Assembly: GCA_030453055.1 (NCBI GenBank)
Contig: JAKDLC010000043.1
Coordinates: 1 to 10,911, forward strand
Origin: Nitrosospira sp.
GTDB lineage: Bacteria; Pseudomonadota; Gammaproteobacteria; Burkholderiales; Nitrosomonadaceae
Length of the DNA: 10,911 nucleotides
Reading direction: 5' to 3'
Shown here: piece by piece, positions 1 through 6,979 of the stretch
Numbering within the stretch: the stretch's first letter is position 1
Layout: each line of letters opens with the position of its first letter
Translations under genes and position numbers: made by a program
The notes under the pieces: generated by a model
Seen by the model: only the letters and a program-made list of their open reading frames with translations
Database searches by the model: none
Told to the model about the DNA's origin: nothing

Positions 1-17
1 TTGGGAAAACGGGATTC

Positions 18-33
18 TATGAAACATTGGGGG
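18..33 (+). repeat. possible degenerate copy of the repeat end found upstream of thrS
   Basis: Bases 18-28 read TATGAAACATT and are followed by a run of G. The right arm of the palindromic element at 6925-6943 contains the same eleven bases followed by CGGG, so about 14 of 15 positions agree. This may be the end of a second, diverged copy whose remainder lies outside the window. No partner arm is visible here, so chance similarity is not excluded. No confident gene is seen in bases 1-157; a 25-codon open stretch ending at base 80 matches nothing I recognise. Confidence 0.3.
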
Positions 34-93
34 TAAATCGTCCGCGGGCAGGTTTTTTACCGGGACGGGCGGCGGCATGATCCACGCTATTAT

Positions 94-126
94 TAAACTC
101 GAAATGAGTTTAGAATGAACCATTCA
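94..126 (+). promoter_or_regulatory. candidate heat-shock-type promoter and palindrome upstream of ftsH
   Basis: Bases 98-104 (CTCGAAA) resemble the sigma-32 -35 element CTTGAAA. After 15 bases, CCATTC at 120-125 partly resembles the -10 element CCCATNT. A start about seven bases later would leave a short leader before the AAGGAG ribosome-binding site at 147-152. The -35 candidate lies within a perfect 7-bp inverted repeat, TAAACTC (94-100) and GAGTTTA (106-112) with a 5-base loop, which could be an operator. ftsH is known to be heat-inducible in E. coli; its control here is inference from a modest match. Confidence 0.27.
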
Positions 127-157
127 AGGATTTGACGGCGCAAGCCAAGGAGCTATC

Positions 158-2053
158 TTGAACAATCTCATTAAAAACATGGCCATCTGGCTAGTGATTG
201 CGCTGGTGCTGATGACGGTGTTCAACCAATTCAGTACGCGGCAGACGGCACAGGCGCCGATGGAATATTCCCAGTTCATCGATGAGGTGAAACAGGGCAG
301 AATAGCCAAGGTAACCATCGAGGGCCGTACGCTGAAAGGCACCAAATCCGATGGCAGGCGCTTTACCACCTATACGCCGTCGGATCCCTGGATGGTCAGT
401 GACCTGCTTAAGGCAGGTGTCATTATCGAGGCCAAGCCGGAGGAAGAGCCGTCATTGCTGATGAATATTTTCGTTTCCTGGTTTCCGATGCTGTTATTGA
501 TCGGCGTATGGATTTTCTTTATGCGCCAGATGCAGGGCGGCGGCCGGGGCGGCGGCGCGTTTTCATTCGGAAAGAGCAAGGCGCGCATGCTTGACGAATC
601 CACCAATCAGGTGACCTTCGCCGATGTAGCGGGTTGCGAGGAAGCCAAAGAGGAGGTTTCCGAGCTGGTCGAGTTTCTGCGCGACCCCGGCAAATTCCAG
701 AAGTTGGGGGGGCGTATTCCCCGCGGCGTTTTAATGGTGGGAAATCCCGGTACCGGCAAAACGCTGCTGGCTCGCGCCATTGCGGGCGAGGCCAAGGTTC
801 CGTTTTTCAGTATTTCCGGCTCCGATTTCGTCGAAATGTTTGTGGGTGTGGGTGCGGCAAGGGTGCGAGACATGTTCGAGCAGGCCAAGAAACATGCGCC
901 TTGCATTATTTTCATCGATGAGATCGATGCGGTCGGTCGTCAACGCGGCGCCGGTCTGGGCGGCGGCAACGATGAGCGCGAACAAACGTTGAATCAGTTA
1001 CTGGTGGAAATGGACGGTTTTGAAGGAACCGCCGGGGTGATTGTCGTTGCGGCCACCAACCGCCCCGACGTACTCGACCCGGCGCTATTGCGCCCCGGTC
1101 GTTTCGACCGGCAGGTAACGGTGCCGCTGCCGGACATACGCGGGCGTGAGCAGATATTGCACGTTCATATGCGTAAGGTACCGATTGGTCCGGATGTGCA
1201 TGCGGAAATCATCGCACGTGGCACGCCCGGGATGTCGGGCGCCGATCTCGCCAACCTGGTGAACGAGGCGGCACTGTTTGCGGCGCGCAGCAATAAGCGG
1301 CTCGTGGATATGGACGACTTCGAGCGCGCCAAGGATAAGATATTCATGGGCGCGGAACGTCGCTCCGTGGTGATGCCAGAGCGCGAACGGCGCAACACGG
1401 CTTATCACGAATCCGGACACGCGGTGGTGGCGCAGCTGCTGCCTAAAACTGATCCAGTGCATAAAGTTTCCATAATTCCACGTGGACGTGCGCTGGGCGT
1501 GACCATGCAATTACCGACGGAAGATCGCTTCAGCATGGATCGCGAGGAGATTCTGCAAAATATCGCAGTACTGTTTGGAGGACGCATCGCCGAGGAAGTG
1601 TTTATGGGGCAGATGACGACGGGTGCATCGAACGACTTCGAGCGCGCCACCGAAATGGCCCGCCGAATGGTCACGCAGTGGGGTATGTCCGACTCCCTTG
1701 GTCCTATGGTATATGGCGAGAATGAGGGAGAAGTCTTTCTCGGCCGTTCCGTCACCACGCACAAGAACGTAAGCGAAGCCACCATGCAGAAAGTGGACAT
1801 AGAAATTCGTCGCATCATTGACGGACAGTATGTCTTGGCGCGCACGCTGATCGAGGAAAACCGCGACAAGATCGAAGTCATGGCTAAAGCCCTGCTGGAG
1901 TGGGAAACCATAGATTCTGATCAGATCGGTGACATTATGGAAGGTCGTGCACCGCGGGCTCCCAAGCCCAATAAGCCCGCACCCCCGCCGCCGAAAGACA
2001 CTACGCCGCCGGCAGCGCCGGCAACAACGGCGACTCCGGCTCAGGAAGTGTGA
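158..2053 (+). CDS. ftsH: ATP-dependent zinc metalloprotease FtsH
   Basis: Membrane-anchored AAA+ protease that extracts and degrades misfolded membrane proteins and short-lived cytoplasmic regulators; the family forms hexamers in the inner membrane. The 631-residue product shows the full architecture: transmembrane helix about 7-23, a periplasmic stretch, a second helix about 101-122, a Gly-rich linker, Walker A GNPGTGKT at 195-202, Walker B ending in Asp254-Glu255, and the second region of homology around TNRPD (300-304) with arginine fingers Arg312 and Arg315. The zinc site HESGH is at 417-421, with a third-ligand Asp near 493 in TGASND. The tail from about 597 is Pro/Ala-rich, as is common and variable in the family. 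The start is TTG at 158, chosen because AAGGAG lies five bases upstream and the N-terminus then fits FtsH. A hairpin terminator follows, so it is probably transcribed apart from folP. Confidence 0.98.
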   Translation: MNNLIKNMAIWLVIALVLMTVFNQFSTRQTAQAPMEYSQFIDEVKQGRIAKVTIEGRTLKGTKSDGRRFTTYTPSDPWMVSDLLKAGVIIEAKPEEEPSLLMNIFVSWFPMLLLIGVWIFFMRQMQGGGRGGGAFSFGKSKARMLDESTNQVTFADVAGCEEAKEEVSELVEFLRDPGKFQKLGGRIPRGVLMVGNPGTGKTLLARAIAGEAKVPFFSISGSDFVEMFVGVGAARVRDMFEQAKKHAPCIIFIDEIDAVGRQRGAGLGGGNDEREQTLNQLLVEMDGFEGTAGVIVVAATNRPDVLDPALLRPGRFDRQVTVPLPDIRGREQILHVHMRKVPIGPDVHAEIIARGTPGMSGADLANLVNEAALFAARSNKRLVDMDDFERAKDKIFMGAERRSVVMPERERRNTAYHESGHAVVAQLLPKTDPVHKVSIIPRGRALGVTMQLPTEDRFSMDREEILQNIAVLFGGRIAEEVFMGQMTTGASNDFERATEMARRMVTQWGMSDSLGPMVYGENEGEVFLGRSVTTHKNVSEATMQKVDIEIRRIIDGQYVLARTLIEENRDKIEVMAKALLEWETIDSDQIGDIMEGRAPRAPKPNKPAPPPPKDTTPPAAPATTATPAQEV

Positions 2054-2084
2054 GATACGGGCTGTTGGGGTAGGTCGTAGAAGC

Positions 2085-2116
2085 GAATAAGGCGGGCTTG
2101 TCCCGCCTTATTCTTA
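2085..2116 (+). terminator. rho-independent terminator after ftsH
   Basis: A perfect 12-bp stem, GAATAAGGCGGG (2085-2096) with CCCGCCTTATTC (2102-2113), closes a 5-base loop and begins 31 bases after the ftsH stop. A short T-rich stretch forms the 3' arm end. Because the stem base is A/T-rich on both sides it could act in either direction, but no gene on the opposite strand is seen. It separates ftsH from folP. Confidence 0.75.
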
Positions 2117-2176
2117 CAAGCGCCCAGCCTGCATCCATCCTTTCCACCTTCTCGTCAACAAAACCTTTCCGTTTCA

Positions 2177-2995
2177 TTGAAGCAATTTCAGAACCCCTTT
2201 CCATGTCGGCCTCTCGTCATGGGAATCGTCAATGTAACGCCAGATTCTTTTTCTGACGGTGGTCTTTGCGCTTCTACCGAGAGCGCTGTCCGGCATGCTG
2301 TACACTTGATCGAACAAGGCGCCGATTTGCTGGATATTGGTGGTGAATCCACCCGTCCCGGCAGTATCCTGGTAAGTATGGAAGAGGAATTGCGCCGTAC
2401 TATTCCGGTAGTGCAGGCCTTGGTCGGCATGAATACGCCGGTTTCGGTAGATACATCCAAACCGGAAGTTATGCGCGCGGCGATCAAGGCCGGTGCGGCC
2501 ATGATTAACGATGTCAATGCGTTGCGAGCGCCTGGCGCGCTTGAGGCGGTTGCGGAAGGCGGCGTCGCGGCATGTCTCATGCACATGCAGGGCGATCCGC
2601 GCAGCATGCAGGCCAATCCACAGTACCGTGATGTGGTGGCTGAAGTGAAGGATTTTTTGCGGCAGCGCCTGAACGCGGCGCAAGCCGCAGGGATCCCATG
2701 CGAAAAGTTGATGATAGACCCGGGCTTTGGATTCGGTAAGACACTGGAGCACAATATCGAACTGCTGCGCCACCTCGACCGCTTCACGGAGTTGGGTGTT
2801 CCGGTGATGGTGGGATTGTCGCGTAAATCCATGTTGGGGGAAATCACCGGCAACCCGGTGAATGACCGGATTTACGCAAGTGTGGCAGCCGCTGTACTGG
2901 CGAGGGCCGGGGGAGCTGGAATTCTGCGGGTACATGACGTAAAAGCCACCAGGGATGCGCTGGCGGTTTATAATGCGGTGCACGGCCAAGCCTGA
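2177..2995 (+). CDS. folP: dihydropteroate synthase FolP
   Basis: Cytoplasmic folate-pathway enzyme that condenses 7,8-dihydropterin pyrophosphate with p-aminobenzoate to give dihydropteroate; it is the sulfonamide target. The 272-residue TIM barrel carries all the family signatures: NVTPDSFSDGG (19-29), the loop GESTRPG (56-62), Asp92 in VDTSKP, Asn111 in INDVNA, DPGFGFGK (181-188), SRK (215-217) and RVHDV (251-255). No key residue is missing. The start is uncertain: TTG at 2177 gives the usual number of residues ahead of the MGIVNVTP strand, but no Shine-Dalgarno sequence is evident, and the next in-frame ATG (2219) would trim the first beta strand. The upstream terminator implies its own promoter, or read-through. 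The usual downstream partner glmM is displaced by a desaturase gene. Confidence 0.96.
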   Translation: MKQFQNPFPCRPLVMGIVNVTPDSFSDGGLCASTESAVRHAVHLIEQGADLLDIGGESTRPGSILVSMEEELRRTIPVVQALVGMNTPVSVDTSKPEVMRAAIKAGAAMINDVNALRAPGALEAVAEGGVAACLMHMQGDPRSMQANPQYRDVVAEVKDFLRQRLNAAQAAGIPCEKLMIDPGFGFGKTLEHNIELLRHLDRFTELGVPVMVGLSRKSMLGEITGNPVNDRIYASVAAAVLARAGGAGILRVHDVKATRDALAVYNAVHGQA

Positions 2996-3121
2996 ATTGG
3001 ACGGTTGACCGCTCATTTCTCACTTATTTTTGAGCTTTGCGCTATGATCCACAAACACTTAAGTGGGACGCGCATCATGGTCGAAAAATCTTGCGCCGAT
3101 CACCACAGAGGCTTTCCGCCC

Positions 3122-3156
3122 AGCATTACAAGCAATATTGGAATATTAAAAATGCT
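3122..3156 (+). repeat. nested AT-rich inverted repeats before the desaturase gene
   Basis: AGCATT (3123 region) and AATGCT (3151-3156) form an outer 6-bp inverted repeat around AATATT-GG-AATATT (3134-3147). Together they could form a cruciform or an operator-like palindrome about 20 bases ahead of the desaturase start. The 182-base gap between folP and the desaturase holds nothing else I can name; TATGAT at 3043-3048 resembles a -10 element but lacks a good -35 partner. Confidence 0.3.
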
Positions 3157-3177
3157 AAAAGTATTTCGATTTAAGTT

Positions 3178-4119
3178 ATGACAGGTCCCATTGATTCCGC
3201 TGAGCTAAAGAAACTCTATCAACATCAGTGGCGACCCAATCTTAAAATTCCTGTGTTTTACGGATTTTGGATTGGATTAGGAGCGCTCGCCTGGAACTCT
3301 TCCCACTGGACCCTCACGTGGCTCTGTTACTTTGCCATGGGCTACATGCAGATGGGCATTATGACTTTTATGCATGATTGCACCCACAGCGTCCTATTTA
3401 AGACAAAATGGAAAAATTGGGCGTTTGGCTCTTTTGCCATAGTTCCTATGCTGATCTCATTTATTTGCTTCAAGGAAGATCATCTCATGCATCATCGCCA
3501 TAACCGCTCTTCGAAAGATCCGGATGCCTTCACCATGGGTAAACGGGGAATTGTCGACTATCTCCTTTTTTACGCGTATGCCTTGTTTGGCGTATTTCTC
3601 ACCGCGATCCAGTTTATCTTTATTTTCCCCATACAGAAATTCAAAGGTAGGAAAGCACTGATTCATTGGAGCGAAATTGCACTGCACATTGCAATCTTTG
3701 TAACTATCTTTAAATGGGCTTCCAGTCAAGGAATCGTATCGGAAGTTTTTGCGATCTGGTTCTGGCCGCTAATATTTTTCGGATTTTTCAATAGCGTTCG
3801 TTTTGTGGCAGAGCATTATGGAACACCATGGAATTCCGGACAACTTGCCGGCACTCGCACTGTTATTAGTAACCAGATAAATTCCTGGTTCTGGAACAAC
3901 ATTAATTACCACATTGGGCATCACATGTATCCCGGGGTGCCTTGGTATAACCTTCAAGAACTACATGCGCGGATGCTGCCCGAAATCCTGCGTCAGAATG
4001 CGATCGTTGATAAGAGCTATTTCATGGTCTTCTTGGATGCCATGGCAAGGGGACCAGAAAGCATCGAGCAAAATATAGAACTCAATGCTGGGCGAGGCGT
4101 TGGAACGAAAGCCAGTTAG
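3178..4119 (+). CDS. membrane fatty-acid desaturase family protein
   Basis: Predicted integral-membrane di-iron desaturase (FA_desaturase superfamily), which would introduce a double bond or hydroxyl into an acyl-lipid substrate using O2 and an electron donor. The 313-residue product shows the three histidine boxes: HDCTH at 66-70, HLMHHRH at 102-108 and HIGHH at 245-249, plus a supporting EH at 212-213. Hydrophobic stretches lie about 25-60, 80-98, 118-142, 160-180 and 190-207. Substrate and position specificity cannot be read from this; a related hydroxylase or ketolase is possible. The start is ATG at 3178, because an in-frame stop lies at 3172. No clear ribosome-binding site precedes it, but a nine-codon ORF (3152-3181) ends in an ATGA overlap with it. 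Base composition is much more AT-rich than the flanks: hand counts of three 60-base rows gave about 37-47% GC. It sits between folP and glmM, suggesting later insertion. Confidence 0.88.
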   Translation: MTGPIDSAELKKLYQHQWRPNLKIPVFYGFWIGLGALAWNSSHWTLTWLCYFAMGYMQMGIMTFMHDCTHSVLFKTKWKNWAFGSFAIVPMLISFICFKEDHLMHHRHNRSSKDPDAFTMGKRGIVDYLLFYAYALFGVFLTAIQFIFIFPIQKFKGRKALIHWSEIALHIAIFVTIFKWASSQGIVSEVFAIWFWPLIFFGFFNSVRFVAEHYGTPWNSGQLAGTRTVISNQINSWFWNNINYHIGHHMYPGVPWYNLQELHARMLPEILRQNAIVDKSYFMVFLDAMARGPESIEQNIELNAGRGVGTKAS

Positions 4120-4291
4120 ACCGAAGGTTGCCTGTGATCATACAAAAAGATGAGCGATAATCTTTGTGCCATTCCAACTGCACAGGCGCCAGAAATGCCG
4201 TAGCGGGATGTGGGCTCAATGAGAAAGTAAAAATGGCAAGGCGAATGTTGTTTGCGCCGCTTTTCAATTCTGACCATTTACGGATTCTTCA

Positions 4292-5653
4292 ATGACAAGA
4301 AAATATTTTGGCACTGACGGGATACGCGGGCGTGTAGGAGAAAAACCCATCACACCTGAATTCGTTATGCATCTCGGTTATTCTGCCGGGAAAGTTCTGG
4401 CTTCCTCCGACTGGCACTTGTCCAAGGGCGAGCGGCCTGCGGTACTGATCGGCAAGGACACGCGCATATCGGGATACATGCTGGAATCGGCCCTGCAAGC
4501 GGGACTATCCGCCTCCGGCGTGGACGTCCTGTTGTCGGGCCCGATGCCGACGCCGGCGGTAGCTTATCTCACCCGCGCATTGCGGTTGCAGGCGGGTATT
4601 GTCATTTCCGCGTCACATAATCCGTTTGAAGACAATGGCATCAAGTTCTTTTCCGCGCAGGGCAACAAGCTACCCGATGCGACTGAACATGAGATAGAGG
4701 CAGGATTGAAGGCGCCCATCAGGTCCATGCCTTCGGCAAAACTCGGAAAGGCGCGCCGTATCGACGACGCACGAGGACGTTACATAGAATTCTGCAAAAG
4801 TACCTTTCCGAATCATCTCGATCTGCGCGGCTTGCGTATCGTAGTCGATTGCGCTCACGGTGCAACATACCAAATTGCCGGTCATGTGCTGCATGAGTTG
4901 GGTGCAGATGTCGTTGCCATCGGAGTGCGGCCCGATGGCCTCAATATCAACTACGAATGCGGCGCTACTCATAGCGCCGCATTGCAGGAAGCTGTCAGAC
5001 GGCACCAGGCTGATATTGGCGTCGCCCTCGATGGCGACGGCGATCGCGTAGTCATGGCCGATAAAGAAAGTGTGCTATACGACGGCGACCGGCTGATCTA
5101 TATCATTGCCAAACACCGCCAGCAGAAGGGCCTGCTCAAGGGCGGTGTGGCAGGCACATTGATGACCAATCTTGCGATCGAAAACGGTCTCGGGAAATTG
5201 CATATTCCGTTTGCCCGCGCTAACGTTGGCGATCGTTACGTGCTGGAGTTACTACAAGAAAAAGGCTGGCAGCTGGGCGGCGAGGGGTCCGGCCATATTA
5301 TTTGCACCGACAAGCACACCACGGGTGATGGCATTATTTCGGCGCTGCAAGTATTGTATGCCGTGCGTGACTCCAGCAAGACCCTGGCCGAACTTGCGGG
5401 TGATGTAACGCTTTACCCCCAACGGCTGATCAATGTCGTGGTTCCCAAAGGATTCGATGCGCGCGTCAGCATCGCGATCAAAGCAGCTCAGGCAGAAGCA
5501 GAGCGCGACCTTGACGGTAGTGGCCGCGTACTGCTGCGCGCGTCAGGTACTGAGCCATTGATACGAGTGATGGTGGAGGGTGAATCTGAACAGAAAGTTG
5601 AACATTGGGCAGAGAAAATAGCTGATGTCGTGCGGAGTACAGCGGTAGCGTGA
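4292..5653 (+). CDS. glmM: phosphoglucosamine mutase GlmM
   Basis: Interconverts glucosamine-6-phosphate and glucosamine-1-phosphate, feeding UDP-GlcNAc synthesis for peptidoglycan and lipopolysaccharide; cytoplasmic. The 453-residue protein belongs to the alpha-D-phosphohexomutase family and has its four regions in order: N-terminal GTDGIRG (7-13), the phosphoserine loop ISASHNP with active-site Ser108, the Mg-binding loop DGDGDR (247-252), and the phosphate-binding loop RASGTEP (416-422) near the C-terminus. Length matches E. coli GlmM closely. The start is ATG at 4292, giving the typical [10 protein letters not shown] opening; the ribosome-binding site is weak (GGA at 4282-4284). The 172 bases upstream show no convincing promoter or small gene, only a weak hairpin at 4146-4165 without a T-tract. 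Confidence 0.98.
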   Translation: MTRKYFGTDGIRGRVGEKPITPEFVMHLGYSAGKVLASSDWHLSKGERPAVLIGKDTRISGYMLESALQAGLSASGVDVLLSGPMPTPAVAYLTRALRLQAGIVISASHNPFEDNGIKFFSAQGNKLPDATEHEIEAGLKAPIRSMPSAKLGKARRIDDARGRYIEFCKSTFPNHLDLRGLRIVVDCAHGATYQIAGHVLHELGADVVAIGVRPDGLNINYECGATHSAALQEAVRRHQADIGVALDGDGDRVVMADKESVLYDGDRLIYIIAKHRQQKGLLKGGVAGTLMTNLAIENGLGKLHIPFARANVGDRYVLELLQEKGWQLGGEGSGHIICTDKHTTGDGIISALQVLYAVRDSSKTLAELAGDVTLYPQRLINVVVPKGFDARVSIAIKAAQAEAERDLDGSGRVLLRASGTEPLIRVMVEGESEQKVEHWAEKIADVVRSTAVA

Positions 5654-5673
5654 ATCTGCCAACCGTAACGCCG

Positions 5674-5707
5674 CTGTCGCAAAACGGTAATACTCATGAC
5701 TTAGCAT
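5674..5707 (+). promoter_or_regulatory. candidate Pho box and -10 element for pstS
   Basis: CTGTCGC (5674-5680), four A residues and CGGTAAT (5685-5691) match the CTGTCAT-N4-CTGTCAT layout of a PhoB box at 10 of 14 positions with exact spacing. CCGTAAC at 5663-5669 could be a weaker third unit in the same 11-bp period. TAGCAT at 5702-5707 lies ten bases after the box, where the -10 of a PhoB-activated promoter belongs. The box directly precedes a phosphate-binding protein gene, which supports phosphate-starvation control. This is a by-eye match without a weight matrix. Confidence 0.45.
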
Positions 5708-5754
5708 AGCAACGCCGCCAGAGATGGTATCTGTTTCATTAAATGGAGAATGAA

Positions 5755-6759
5755 ATGTTGAAATTGCCGGATAGTAAGACAGTTGGAGTGTTGGCCGTGC
5801 TGAGTGTATGGTTCGGCGCCGTCAGTGTCGCAGGGGCTGACGCGATTGTAAAAATCGATGGTTCGAGCACTGTTTACCCCATTACCGAGGCAGTGGCGGA
5901 AGATTTTCAAATAGCCAATAAGGGTGCGGTTAAAGTAACGGTCGGAATTTCAGGTACCGGTGGCGGCTTCAAGAAATTTTGCCGTGGTGAAACGGATATC
6001 GTCAATGCCTCGCGACCTATTCTGAAAAAAGAGATGGAGGACTGCAAAGCAGCGGGTATTCAATACGTTGAAATGCCGGTGGCGTATGATGCGTTGACGG
6101 TAGTGGTGAATCCCAAAAATGATTGGAGCCGCGTTATCACTGTCGCGGAGTTAAAAAAAATCTGGGAGCCGGCCGCGCAGGGTACAATCACCAAATGGAA
6201 TCAGGTAAATCCGGCATGGCCGGATAACCCGATCAAGCTCTACGGAGCAGGCGCGGATTCGGGCACTTTTGATTACTTTACGGAAGCCATCGTCGGCAAG
6301 GCCAAATCGAGCCGCGGCGATTTCACCGCATCCGAGGATGACAATGTATTGGTACAGGGTGTGGCGAGCGACAAGAATGCGCTGGGTTTTTTTGGTTTCG
6401 CCTACTACGTCGAGAATCAGAAAAAGGTTAAGGCGGTCGCCGTTGATGGAGGCAAAGGCGGGGTTATACCTTCCGTCAAAACGGTGGAGGATGGAAGCTA
6501 CGAACCGTTGTCCCGTCCTATTTTCATTTACGTAAACATCAAGTCGGCAGAAAAACCTGAAGTCAAGCAGTTTGTTGAGTTCTATATGAAGAATGCGCCC
6601 ACGCTGGTGAAAGAAGTCAAATTCTTTCCGCTACCGGTTCAAGCCTATGCCACCAACCTGGAGCATCTCGATAAAAAGAAGGTGGGGACCGTATTCGGGG
6701 GCAAACCGGAAGTAGGTCTCAGGATCGAAGAACTGCTCAAACGCGAGGCCAAACTATAA
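5755..6759 (+). CDS. pstS: phosphate ABC transporter periplasmic binding protein PstS
   Basis: Periplasmic phosphate-binding protein of the PBP-like/PstS family, which delivers phosphate to the PstCAB permease. I prefer ATG at 5755 (334 residues) over ATG at 5743, because GGAG at 5746-5749 is then five bases upstream and a clean signal peptide results: hydrophobic core about 10-25 and an AxA-type site near residue 28 or 30. Ligand-binding motifs follow: IDGSSTV (34-40), SGTGGG (66-71), NASRP (84-88) and [10 protein letters not shown] (166-175). Cys76 and Cys97 could form a disulfide. No pstC, pstA, pstB or phoU follows; the next gene is thrS, so this is an orphan pstS within the window. A phosphate role is well supported by family resemblance; another oxyanion is less likely. 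Confidence 0.94.
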   Translation: MLKLPDSKTVGVLAVLSVWFGAVSVAGADAIVKIDGSSTVYPITEAVAEDFQIANKGAVKVTVGISGTGGGFKKFCRGETDIVNASRPILKKEMEDCKAAGIQYVEMPVAYDALTVVVNPKNDWSRVITVAELKKIWEPAAQGTITKWNQVNPAWPDNPIKLYGAGADSGTFDYFTEAIVGKAKSSRGDFTASEDDNVLVQGVASDKNALGFFGFAYYVENQKKVKAVAVDGGKGGVIPSVKTVEDGSYEPLSRPIFIYVNIKSAEKPEVKQFVEFYMKNAPTLVKEVKFFPLPVQAYATNLEHLDKKKVGTVFGGKPEVGLRIEELLKREAKL

Positions 6760-6780
6760 GCCGGAATTTGAGAATTTTCT

Positions 6781-6830
6781 ATCCCGAATGTTTCATAAAT
6801 TCGCGTGATGATCGCGCGGGATTTTGTTTT
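6781..6830 (+). terminator. possible rho-independent terminator after pstS
   Basis: ATCCCG (6781-6786) pairs with CGGGAT (6817-6822) around an inner CGCG/CGCG hairpin (6802-6805 with 6813-6816), and TTTTGTTTT follows at 6822-6830. The position, 21 bases after pstS, fits a terminator. It overlaps the left half of the palindromic element at 6783-6943, so the element itself may supply the termination signal, and the bases may pair differently in the long fold. Confidence 0.4.
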
Positions 6831-6943
6831 GGAGGGGGATTTTGTGAAAGAGTGGCGTAGTTATTCATACGCCCGACTGAACAAAATTTCCATACGAAAC
6901 AAAAGACCAGCGAGGGCGCGCGTCAATTTATGAAACATTCGGG
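6783..6943. repeat. 161-bp MITE-like palindromic element
   Basis: The ends are perfect 19-bp inverted repeats: 6783-6801 is the exact reverse complement of 6925-6943 (AATTTATGAAACATTCGGG). Internal blocks pair about the same centre near 6863: TTTTGTTT (6822-6829) with AAACAAAA (6897-6904), ATTTTGT (6839-6845) with ACAAAAT (6881-6887), and an apical GGCGTA (6854-6859) with TACGCC (6868-6873). CTAT occurs directly on both flanks (6779-6782 and 6944-6947), as a 4-bp target duplication would. No coding capacity is seen. This resembles a miniature inverted-repeat transposable element; a structured thrS leader RNA is the alternative reading. I do not recognise its parent family. Confidence 0.55.
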
Positions 6944-6979
6944 CTATAGCTGTGATCTGCCTTTATAAAAGGAAGAAGT

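Noticed and set aside
3..80. C-terminal end of an upstream gene (such as rlmE)
   Set aside because: The 25-codon open stretch does not resemble the end of RlmE or any protein I recognise; too short to call.
2174..3016. Long minus-strand ORFs opposite folP, thrS, ftsH and infC
   Set aside because: They lie antisense to well-identified genes, lack recognisable motifs and reflect codon bias of the GC-rich sense strand.
4142..4167. Terminator after the desaturase gene
   Set aside because: The AAAGAT/ATCTTT hairpin is weak and lacks a following T-tract.
6854..6873. tRNA-like thrS operator as in E. coli
   Set aside because: The GGCGTA/TACGCC hairpin has an 8-base loop without a Thr anticodon and lies at the centre of the larger palindromic element, which explains it better.
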